DNA of 64,000 bases, taken from assembly GCF_008831285.2 (NCBI RefSeq), contig NC_045139.1:11626704-11690703 (forward strand), read 5' to 3'. Below, piece by piece: positions 22,580 through 33,800 of the stretch. Every line of letters begins with the position of its first letter. Position 1 is the first letter of the stretch. The notes beneath the pieces are model-generated. The model did not search any database and was not told the origin of the DNA. It worked only from the letters and a program-made list of their open reading frames with translations. Source of the stretch: Nymphaea colorata. Its lineage: Eukaryota > Streptophyta > Magnoliopsida > Nymphaeales > Nymphaeaceae. A program made the position numbers and the translations under genes.

Positions 22580-24260
22580 CTGAAACTTGGCCTTCAAGGA
22601 CAACAACGTCGAGAGTCCTATGCAGTTTTGAGGAGAAAGCTAATGGATTTGAGGGCATTGCACCGCTTCAATCAAGCATACCAGGCATATGATGCTCCAA
22701 AAGCTCTCTCAGTATTGAAACTTGCTGAAAATCAAGATAAAGCATGGTGTCCGGATACTGGTGCTTCATCTCATGTTACCAACGAAGCAGGTAAACTCAG
22801 TACTATTTTTCCTATAAAGGTGCAGAAAAAATTATGGTGGGTATTGGTAATAAATTGAACATCTCTCATATTGGTTCAACCCCAATCAAAACTGCAACGG
22901 TCAAATTAATCTTCAAAATGTTTTAGTGGTGCCTAAAATAGGAAAAAGTTTGATATCTGTAAGTCAATTAACTGTTGAAATGCCTTTTGTTTTTTAGTTT
23001 GAGGTCTTTAGTCTTGTGATTAAGGACAAGGAGTGTCAGAGAGTGGTGGCAACGGGCACTAGGACAGGCGTTCTTTATGCTTTGGACATTGCTGCTCGGC
23101 AAGTCTTCTATTCTACTAGCTTCTAGTCAGTACCTCGTCAAATCTGGCATGCACCACTTGGTCATCCTCACAACCAAGTCATTGATTTTCTGTCTAAAGA
23201 AAAGGTGATCTCAATAAGTTCAATAGAGAACAATCACCAAGTTTTATGCTAGTTGTCAACTAAGAAAAATGAGTCGGTCGCTGTTTTTACATGTTTTAAA
23301 GCATTGTTCAAAACCATTCAATAAAGTGCATTGTGATTTTTGGGGGTCTGCCCTAGTATCATCCACGCAGAAATTCAGATATTATGCAGTTATGGTTGAC
23401 GAATGCACCAAAGTTTCATGGTTTTAACCCTTAAACATAAATAAGAGTTGTGTTATTGTTTTAAACTTTTTTGTAAGATGGTGATGAATCAAGATCTATG
23501 TCCCATTAAAATCTTCTAAACAGATGAAGGTGGAGAATTCAATAACCATGACTTACAAACATATCTTGTTGATAATGAGATTCATCATTTTAAGACATGT
23601 CCCAAAACCCTACAATGGCATGGTTTCGTCGAGCGAAAGCAACGCTCTATCATAGAGCTCGATTTGACACACTCGTTTCATGTTAATCTTCCCAAATAAT
23701 ATTGGTAGAGGCTTTTGCCACTACAGTGTGGTTAATCAATCATCTGCCTTCACACCAATTCTTGATATGGTCTCTCCATTTGAAAAGTTGTTTTAGAAAC
23801 AACCAGGCTATTCCTCTCTAAGAGTTTTTGGCTGTAGGTGCTTTCCCTATCTCAAAGTTTATGCATGAAATAAATTTAAGTCCAAGTCTCTACCATGCAC
23901 ATTTCTTGGGTATAGACAACAACATAAAGGATATCGTTGTCTTTATCCACCTAGAGGTAGAGTTTTTATCGCTGTTGATGTCGTTTTGAACGAGAAACGG
24001 TTCTCATTCCACCAACCAGTTCCTTATTTGCATTATTTAAGCACCACAATGAAATTGTTTTATTTTCAAAGTGGCATGACATTGGAAGCAACACAAATGA
24101 ACCAACATCAAAGGCCAAGGGACCCAATGTCAGTGTTATGCACGATCCTTCACTAACAGGCAGCAACCTCAATTTCTTCATGTTTTTATTCAGACAGTTA
24201 GTTTTGAGTTTGACATGAAAGATATGAGTTTTCTTCATTATTTTTTTTTGCATTAAAGTG
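22580..24260 (+). pseudogene. Ty1/copia gag-protease-integrase remnant
   Basis: In plus frames the order is: end of gag (HRFNQAYQAYDAPKAL), retropepsin with the intact DTGASSH motif (about 22757-22777), a GAG-pre-integrase stretch (IWHAPLGHP, about 23138), then integrase pieces with FTDEGGEF-like sequence near 23520 and WHGFVERKQRSI near 23620. Frame changes and stops occur every few dozen codons after 22858. Protease to integrase order is that of copia elements. No reverse transcriptase follows, so the element is truncated as well as dead. Confidence 0.8.
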
Positions 24261-24344
24261 CATAGATAGATTTTCTGGTGGACTTTTCCTTATGTGAAGG
24301 AGAAAGCGCTGACACGTAATGATATGCTTTAAGTAAAGAGGTTG

Positions 24345-24475
24345 TTAGTTGTAACTGCTTAGCAAGTATCATGATTGTTGTATCTATTTAAAATCTATGA
24401 AATGGAACCTCTCGTATGCACAGAAAGAGAAATATTTTTCTGTGTGAAACTCATCACTGAACCACATTATCTGCC
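24345..24475 (+). repeat. Possible LTR remnant of the copia element
   Basis: Directly after AAAGAGGT comes TGTTAGTTGTAACTGC, and about 50 bp on a TATA-like TATTTAAAATC. This is what a plant copia 3' LTR start looks like after its polypurine tract. No second LTR was found upstream, so the identification rests on position and style. Confidence 0.4.
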
Positions 24476-24539
24476 GCTTGCGCCCCTATGTTTTCAGGAT
24501 ACATCTTCCACATCGTAGTTAAAACCATCTAACATGGGT

Positions 24540-25060
24540 CTGGCTCGGGCCGCTTGTCAAGACCCTAGGTTGACATCCGTCCAACAAGTGGGTTGCAGCC
24601 AGCGAACTTAGGTGAGGCTCAATTGTCCCTAGGCCACCTTTTTACTTAGGCATGACTTAATGGATCGGTTTATGATAACTACACGTCGGCTGACTAAATT
24701 TGGTGGCAATCAGACTTCGATAGTTAGAGTTGTGGCCTTGATAAGGAAAAGCTATAGGTGCTGCATGGTTTTGGTCTAGGATTTGGTGCGGGCCCAGCCT
24801 AGGCCCCCCGGGGTCACTTCCGGCCAACACGTAGCCTGATGCTAGCCTTCCACTTTGGTTGGCCAAGCCGACTTGTTGTATGTCGGTCGACCAAGTTTGG
24901 AGGCAATCCGACTCTCGTGCAAGGATTTGTGGCCCTAAGAAGGTACCAATCTAGTGTTGGCCTAGCAAGCTGGCTTAACCAAGAAGGCAAGCTTTGGCTT
25001 GTTTCAATTGGAGCAACGCTTGGCATCAGGCCCAGCTTAGCCATGTCATTGTTTTTCAAT
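24540..25060. repeat. GC-richer repeat with internal degenerate duplication
   Basis: The phrase TCGGCTGACTAAATTTGGTG at about 24686 recurs as TCGGTCGACCAAGTTTGGAG at about 24880, each followed by GGCAATC and GACT, then by a GTGGCC phrase. So a unit of about 190 bp is present twice. It resembles part of a decayed LTR or satellite. Open frames of 69-81 codons run through both strands and show no known domain. Confidence 0.5.
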
Positions 25061-25184
25061 CTTTAGGTCAAGTACTGGAACTCCATCCATGAATCATTTT
25101 GTAACGTTTGATGTGTCGTTAAATTTGGTGTGTTGAAGTCAGTATAGATTTTACTTGTATGTCATATGGAGGAGGCAAATAGAA

Positions 25185-25570
25185 GTTGAATGAACTTAGT
25201 GGCAAAAGGCATTGGTACTTTCCCACATATATATCTATCCATTTATTTTGTGCTTAATCTCTTAACTCCGTATGCATGTAAATTGGCTTTGGAAATGGTC
25301 GAATACCAGTAGTTTGCATCCACTTGATTTTCAAGAGAATGAACTCAGATATACTAGTAACAGCCATAGCTTTATCATAGCACCTGCACGGAGTGAGCTA
25401 AGTCATTGTTTGTTAAGTTAGATGATAATTGGTTTAGTGATAAAATCGGATGCCTAGACAATTAGATTTTATAATTCCTCATACAAATTTTGTGAAGTTT
25501 GTTTTAACTTCTTGGCATGAAAGATGATATTGAATAGGAATAATAGGAGAGAATGGGCCTCTGCACAACA
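25185..25570. repeat. Second duplicated block, copy 2 (partner 20.64-21.03 kb)
   Basis: Shares CTTTCCCACAT, TGCTTAATCTCTTAAC, GACAATTAGATTTT, GCATGAAAGATGATAT and AATAGGAGAGAATG with 20775-21030, in the same order and orientation. It lies before the 26.45 kb block, whereas its partner lies after the 19.1 kb block. Confidence 0.55.
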
Positions 25571-25868
25571 AAAATTGTACTTATGGTCTGAACAATTGAT
25601 TATGTGTGGTCCGAGTTAGATAACTTAGACAATTTATACGTTTTTTTTTTCATTTTATATGGAAAACACCACCTCAAGTCTGGTGTGAGATCCCTCAATG
25701 CCATTTCACGGCTTCCAAGGTTCAATCATGTGTTTGGCTTTTGAAAAGACAAGCTGCAACACTGGATTTAAACCAGCGATAGCGACTGGCATCTATCACC
25801 CACTAACCCAAACAAATATCGTTAAACCCGTATAGGCAATATATGACGTTGCTGTAAATGCAGAAATA

Positions 25869-26360
25869 TTAAGATGAATACACTGTGTTAACGTTTTGAG
25901 CCTTGCATGGTGTTTCAATAATCGGAGAAGGGTGGAGTTCAGCATATATATGGTCCAATAGGAGAAAAGAAACAAAAGAAAGTGATATGTTTGCCTCACA
26001 GATAGATGCCATACAAAACCGTGTCCTGTATTGGAAGCCGGAGCCAAGGAATCCCATTTCTGGTAGACTGACTGACGAGGCGACCGCACTTGGCATGTTC
26101 GGATATATGATGGCAGCGAGCAGCATGCACTCTGGGCACGTGGAAGGGTGTCCATCATCAGCGAATGCCAGAGCAAAGAAGCTCAGTGAGACACAGCCAT
26201 GGAAGACGTGCGGAAGGCTGGTGCAACCGTATTCTTTTCTGTGCGTACTTTCATAAGTTTTAATGCTACATGTTCCTTGACGAAAAAAAATGCCATCACC
26301 AATCTTTTTAAAGTTATTAAAAATTACTAAATGCTGGCACGGTTTCTCTCCCACCACCAT
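25869..26360. other. GC-richer stretch, open on both strands, unidentified
   Basis: Between about 25900 and 26260 three long frames are open: plus 25903-26256 (117 codons) and minus 26360-25869 and 26176-25796 (163 and 126 codons). The plus frame includes YWKPEPRNPISGRL and the minus frame STCPECMLLAAIIY. I recognise none of them. Base composition is closer to coding DNA than the flanks, so a gene fragment or exon is possible, but strand and function are open. Confidence 0.3.
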
Positions 26361-26453
26361 ATGGCAGTTTTAGACTCTCAGGCAAAAGAAAAAGAAAGAA
26401 GTTTGGCTCTCGGCCGGACGATGGGATTAATCTTCCAACTCACCCGGAATACA

Positions 26454-27845
26454 AATCAGTCCCAGTTAAGCATGTGACCTACACATCGGAACAAAGTCCA
26501 TTATAAGGACCAATTCAGGACCCCATATTTTATGTGAATGAAACGATACAACCCGGCGAAATCTTGGAACACAAAAACAGCATCACCACCAACGACATAA
26601 AGAAGCAGCCGAAAAGAGTGCGATCTCCATGTCTCCGCCCAGAAATAAAATCTGAAAAGCTAGAATCGTTTTCCCAGCGCTGCAGAATCCAAATTAGAGG
26701 TGCAAGAAATTTCTGATTTTATGATTCTCTGAGGATAAGGTCGATCAGAAAATCCTTGAAAACAAGAGACCAAGACGCCAAAACAAAATCCCATAATGAA
26801 AACCAAGCAAATCTGAAGAGCAAGAAAAACAACAAATGATGGAAATGCTACACAATGACAAATTTCCCAACCTTCTAAACCAATCCCTAGAGCACATCCG
26901 TGCAGCAGCAAGTTGTGGTTCTACAAAATTTTTGCTCATTGGATAACCGATACCATGATAAATTACAATCTGATTCACAATCAACATTCCCTTGATTATG
27001 AGGACTAATAAGCTGATTTCGTAGACTGCAAAAGAATCAGACTAAAGCAAAAGGCAGTGGCTGGTAAAAGGTAACATGAGTGATGCTTAAGAGGAACACA
27101 CATACAGAAGTTGGATTAAAACCGGGTTTTTCTTTTGCGACCAGTATATCTAGTGTCTGGAGGCACAGTATGCCCTTTTCGTCTCATCTGCTCTTTCTTC
27201 TTCAACAGCCACTCACGTCCTTTTCCTTTCTTTGTTATTTTCTGTTTCTTCCGTGGTCTACGTCTCTCAGCAACATTAACCTATAACCAAAAAAATGGCA
27301 GAAATATTGCATTTTATGGCACAATCTAGGCATAAAAATCCAAGAACTAACTGAATCAACTCAAAAGCATGTGATATACAACCATTCATACACAATGAAA
27401 ATTCTCCCCACAAAGTATCTGGGTCTCCATAACAAGCATCGACCAATGAGTATTCTATGTTAAACTATAAAAAGCTTGAAGTTTTAATTGATTTTCTCGA
27501 TGATATGCTCTTAAGTGTATGAACGACGGACAAAAAGTGTATCAGACTCAAGGATCCCAAACTAGTTATTCATTTCAAACTGTTATTCGTTTGGGGTGGG
27601 ATCTAGAGAAACTCAGATGACTTGAAAGTCAACTTCCGAGGTTCACCATATACGGTTTAAGGATTACTAAAGGGGTAGGAAAGGAGAGAAGGAACACAAG
27701 GTTGTCAAAGAAAAAAAAAATGTGTCGTTGCAGAAGCATTTATAAAGAAACACAGCTTGCAAACTACCAAGTACACGTACAGACTATGTGAAAGGACTAT
27801 TCTTCTATACAAATAGACAAAATCAGCAAATATGAATGCTAAGCA
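26454..27845. repeat. Segmental duplication, copy B (partner 19.09-20.63 kb)
   Basis: Direct-orientation partner of the 19.1 kb segment. This copy holds the intact last exon of the methyltransferase gene plus its 3' flank and part of its last intron, so it is the likely source copy. About 160 bp near 27560-27715 are absent from copy A. Confidence 0.85.
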
Positions 27846-30800
27846 CATCAGAAGATAAATCGATTCCATTTCCAGGTTGAATGCAAATACAAGATTTCTC
27901 AGATAGCAGACATTCCACAAAGATTCATTCCATTTCAGGCAGAAAAATCTCTTGGTGAAACCTGCGTCCAAAAACCTTTTTAAAAAATATTCAGTTTTCA
28001 ATTCGCAGCTTTCGAGATGAAAGTACAAACTAGTGATATACTCAATTTATGCAATCACATTCTAAAGGTGGTTACCAAATCAAAGCGACATTCAAAAGTT
28101 GTACCTACTGCAACCAAACATGTGGCCCTAATGTTCCTGTACCAAGTGAACCATTGAGTAGGGGTACAGTTCTTTATGCAAATAAAAAAGACTCTGGTTT
28201 TTAATTGCTTTATACTGGTAAACTTAATTTTATATTCTAAGTTCATTTTTAGTCTTTAAGTTCTGAAGCGCCTAGTCCCACCCAAACCCTGAGGTCCCAA
28301 TCTAAGCCATTTTAAGGGACCGCAGAGGGAGATCCATCCCATTAGTTGTGAACCCATATGGGCTAGTAACTTAAAGTCTTTAACCATACCTGAACAAGAA
28401 TGAAGGTGTGCAAAGTTTGGGTCCATTTCTGACAATCGACTATAAGTGGATCTGGCTATGGCCTGAACAGATTGATACCCTCATGGTCCCACCATTTCCA
28501 GTGCTACATGCATACCCAAGTCAAATTTCGTTGGAACTGGATGTAGTCTAATAATAACTCTCAAAAAGATGGACCCACCAGACAACAGAACCAGTCCCAG
28601 TTATACGCCTACATATGACTGCTAAGGCCTGAAATAGGTTGATGCCAAAAACCCCTTACCCTGATGATCCCATAATTTCCAGCTATATATACATCCAAAT
28701 CAAAACTGGTTGGATCTAGATGTAGTCTTGTAATAACCAAAAATGGCTGTAGAACCTGTAAGAACGAGTCCCAGTTGTACATTTACTTATGACTGCTATG
28801 GCCTGAACAAGTTGACAACCAAGCTCCTTAATGTGATGGTCCTATAATTTCCAGATACATGACTACCCAAGTCAAATTTGGTTGGATCGGAATGTAGCTT
28901 GTAATCACCAAAAAAGGACCAAGAACCAGTTCCAATAATCCACCTACTTACAATTTATCAAACACCATTTAGTAAGGCTTTTTAATCACAATATAAGACA
29001 CATAGATGTCCATTTTGTGTGAAGATAAGTGCAAATAAGTACAGTAGGGAAATATTAGTAAATCCGCCCCTTACAGTTCCATCATCTTCATCACTGCTAC
29101 CCTCCTCACTGCAACTCTCTCCATGTTCGCCTTTGGCCTTTGGAAGAGTTGTAGTTATAGATGGTGGACCACATATTAGACAGAGGAAGTATTTCTTGGC
29201 ACGAGTACTGTATAAACAACAATATTCATGTAAGAATAGGACATTTTTCACCAAAAAGTGATAATGATACAATCAAACAACAGGTGAAATAAGATAAAAA
29301 GTTTAGATCACTGGGAATATAACTGCAAGCAACAGATAGAGCAAATAATTAAAATTCTAAAAGCCACTTATAATCAGTCTTAACGGAATGCTAGCATATA
29401 AATTAAAGATAAGATCCTCCATATCCCCAAAAAAAATCTCTTATTGCAATTACATGAAAAGTTTACTTAGTACCTCATGTTCACATCCCCACCTCCCCAA
29501 AAATGCAGTCAAAAGCATTACATGATGGACCTTCAAAATGGACTAGGTGAGGCAAAGAAAAAAAGTCCGAAATCACGAGTTTTGAATTAATTTTCTTATA
29601 AACATAACAAACATCCAAAATACATAATAGAATGTTAAAAGAAACCCCAAAAAATTAGAACTTAAACAAATTTTTTTACACAACCTCAGAAAAACGTGAT
29701 ACTTTCATTTCGTCATCAATTTTGTTTTTCCCTCATTTTCCCATTTTGGATGTCATATTTTGAAATAAAAATTTGCTAATATCTATGACTGCAATACATA
29801 CATACATACATACATATATATATATATATATGCATATATATAGATATATAGTAAAACAGCAAACCAATATATAACAACATTAACAAAATATATAGAACAT
29901 AACAGTATATAAACAGTAAAAGAGAGAAAGAGGCTAAAGAAGAAATAGAAAGGAAAGAAGAAAGGTGCGATCAAAAATAGAATGTAAAGAAAAACAAAAT
30001 AAGAAAAAAGGGCAGAAAAACTTTTTTTAAGACATTTTTCTCATTTAGCACCTAAAAGACCAGCCTAGGTGCTTGGCTGGATAAAGCAAGTTTTTATCAA
30101 ACACCATTATGCAAAAAATTCAAGTCCCAGAGAATCAGAAACAGAATAACAAGTTCCAGCAGTCATTTCTACTATTGTAAGTATGAAGAAATAAGAAACA
30201 TGGTGTGACCATATACTCTATCTCCATATTGCAAATCTCATATCCAATAAAGACCTAAAATTGGAAAAAAAGGAGAAAAATAGTGACACTGATAGTCAGC
30301 TGTCATTTCTCTTCCTGAAGCTTAATAACAAATCTGCTTGCATGTCTACACTACATGTATTTCAACTAGACCTGCTAACAAAACATGAAACCAGCATAAA
30401 CAAAATCAACGAAAAGATCTACTTCTCCGAAGTGGACAATAACAGGAATAAATTCTTAAATGCAAAATCAACATACTAGAAATAAAGTAATAAATTTTGC
30501 CAACCTCCAAGCAAAGCTTCTAAACACACTTAATTTTGGATAATCTATTTCACTAAGGAGATAAATGCACGTGCATGCAATTCTTCAACGTGTAGGCACA
30601 AACACCTACCTGTGTGGATAATCAACAACAAGACCACCTGCGAAACCTGCAGCCATTGCAGCAGTAGTGATCATCTCAAGTTGAGCCTGGTTTTCAGGAT
30701 ACAGTTGTAATGCTGCTCTTGCTCCCCGAGTAAGGCATCTATACAATGAACTGAAAAATGACCTGCAAAAATTCAAGGAAGAGCAGAAAATATGATCCAT

Positions 30801-33800
30801 TCATTCCTTAAAGGAAATCCTGAATGTGATGAACAAGTGATCATTATAGAGGCTCACTTCAGTCTCAATCTTGGGTTGTTTACTGTTTTGTCAGCATTGC
30901 ATAGCCACTGCTCCAATCACAACAAATATAGGCGAAGTTAAATGGATGACATTGGACATATGATGATATGAAAGGTGAAGTAAAGTGTGCAAAATTTATA
31001 TGTAAATACCTACATGTTTTAAAAATTTAAGTAAAAGGGATACACAGCAGTTTACAAGACTAGACGCAAAAGAACATTGCCCATAAATACCAAAACAGCT
31101 ACAAGCCAAAAGTGAAAAGTTGAGCTTATGATATCAATGATCATGAGAACTTGGGGAAAAAAATTCAAAAGATATATAAAATGATGAGAAAGCAGATAGA
31201 TGACATTGAAGTTTTGCCAAAGAACACGAAAACTTAGGAAAAAACATTCAAAGGATATAAAATCATAAGAGAGAAAAAAAAAAGGTGGGAAGAGACAGTG
31301 GAATGGAATGAGAATATCTTTCCACTAACCTATTCACAGCAAGGTATGGATGTTTGATGGCTATCTATAGGGATGGATGTTTACAATGTGTACTTCATAG
31401 TTCAAACATGCCTGACTGCAGGATTTTCCATATATAACAAACTCAAATAAAGTTATTTCTTCACAAAATAAAGGAACCATAATGAGCAAATTGAATGCAC
31501 AAACTCCAGATAACGAATTATATCATCTCCTAAGTTCCTAATTATGGCCAAATTAGATATGAAAAATTTTCCGACAACAAGAAGATTAGCTTGCATATGC
31601 ACTGTTTTTTTACCCAATAGCTTCTCACAGTACCAAGCTCAAATGTTGTCCATAGTGCAAAGATGAGACATGATAAAAGATCAGTAATTGAAATTGATTA
31701 CTCAAACCATTCAGTAAATAAGCTTTACGCCTTTACCTGAATCGCAGAGATACTAATGGCACCGTCAATGACTCCATGCCGCAGACCCAAACCCTGCCAA
31801 AAGAACACAAACTTAGACACATTATAATATGCCTGTTTTTTTGGTGAACCTAAACTACCATGCTATTACCATTTCAAGCAGCCAAGTGAATATCATTAGA
31901 GGTGATACTGCTATAGGTTAAAGCATTTTTGTGAAAGAAGGGAACATTACGCATAGAAGGTGATCAAAAGAGGATGGCATATTCTGAAAAATTGCCAACA
32001 CTAATTTAGCTTACTTTTCCTCTTTCTTGGAAGAAAGAAGAATGCAGTTAGGCAAGGGTATAATAATGCGTTTACTAACACAAGCACATAGAAAACTGCC
32101 TTAGCAGAAGGTCCAGTTTGAATTCTAATAAAAAGTGAAGGGCTGGGAAATGGAGGATTCTCTAGAATACCATAACAAAGTTAAAATATCAATAAACTTT
32201 TAAACATGTGATAGAAATGGCTAAACTATACAGGTTTCAAGATTGACTTTCAGGTCATGACATGATCCAGTCGCTCGTAAACTACTACTAACTAAATGTT
32301 ACAACTACAGTTAACAATATAGCACGCATGGTCAGGATAATTTGAACAAATAATGCTAAATTGTCATGGCATTTGCATGCCAACAGATAGGACTGATTAA
32401 CCACACGGTTTCCCCAGTCTATCCTTGCTAGGGAGATCATGGTCCTAGCACAAAATCCAGATCCAAGAAAGCAAATGAAGAGAACTGATGCAACTCTCAT
32501 CAAGCAAAGACATATCAGGATTGATTAAACAGAATACTTGAGCGCAGCTGCTAAATAGGTCCAAGTCCACTTGACCCATCCCTTACCATAGAAAGACCAG
32601 AACACCTGATATGACCGTTGCTCTACTGATGCCAAGTAGAAAGGAAACAAAGTTACATAGCATTGTGCTCCTAGGGATGAAAGAACTAGCATACGAACTA
32701 TGAGTATGGACAAACTAATTTGAAAATTGACTCACAGAAGCCTTATATTGACATTTTATTATAGATTATATTGCATTAAAAAGGTTTTCTAATGTAAGAA
32801 ATCAAAAAATAATTTCTTCTTTCAAAATTTTAAAAATTCATGGCAACAGGAAATCTTCAAAAAATTTATTATCTTGCAATCATAGCTACAAATATTGTTC
32901 TCGGGTTTTTATCAGTGACTTTCTTCTCGAGTATTTATCGGCAAAAATGTTTTTTCTAGGAAAATGTCAGAAATTTTTAAAAAAAATCAAAATATTAGGT
33001 AAAAATAAAAAAACTAATAAGAAGACATAAAAACTATCTAAAGTAATAAGCATCATGCTGCATCTAGGAGGTCACGTTAAATACATAAAAGAAGAGGAAA
33101 TAAAACAATGAAACAAAAGTTTTTAAAAATGATAACATAAAAAATGAAAAAAATAAATGAAAGAATTGTGATAAAAACATGATAAATTAATGTTTAAGGT
33201 TTTTTTTTCAAAATATCATGCATTTTCCTTTTTTCATTTTTTTTCTCATTACTATCATGATATTTGGAAACATCACAATATTCGTGGCTATACTTACAAC
33301 TTAGCAGTCATATCTGCACCACATGCAATTTCCTTCGATTGTCTTTATCATGACATTATATTGTTATCTTCAGAGTTTCGTTCAAGCAAGGAGAACTTGA
33401 GAATTCAAAAAAATATTTAAGAAACAATTAAAATATATATAGCATTTTGAATTTTTTCCTGACTTTCTAACAAAAAATTGATAAAAGATAGATATTAAAA
33501 TGTCGAAATAAGCATTAAAAAATAAAACATGTACAAAAATAAAAAAAAAATGTGAAGAATGCAATATTTTTGTTGGCCCATTTTCTCAAAATATGACAAA
33601 AAAAAATTGTTTGTCCTTATTTTCTCATTTCAATGCAAAGTTTTGAAAAAAATGGCAATATTTGTGACAATGCATTATTATTATGAAATGGTGAGAGCCT
33701 TTACCATTCTGGAAAAAAAAAAACAAAAAGCAAATTTGGTTGCATGTATTTTATACTTCGCTCACAGTGGTAAAATCAGGCCAAGTAAAGAATTCCAGTA

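Noticed and set aside
27080-27329. Plus-strand frames over the last RID2-like exon (and at 20023-20385)
   Set aside because: They are antisense shadows of the real minus-strand exon and of its pseudo-copy.
28450-28955. Possible CRISPR-like array
   Set aside because: Repeats are long, diverged and contiguous without unique spacers, in a plant intron.
29783-29974. Hydrophobic 63-codon minus frame
   Set aside because: Translation of (TA)n and A-rich DNA inside intron 8 of the RID2-like gene.
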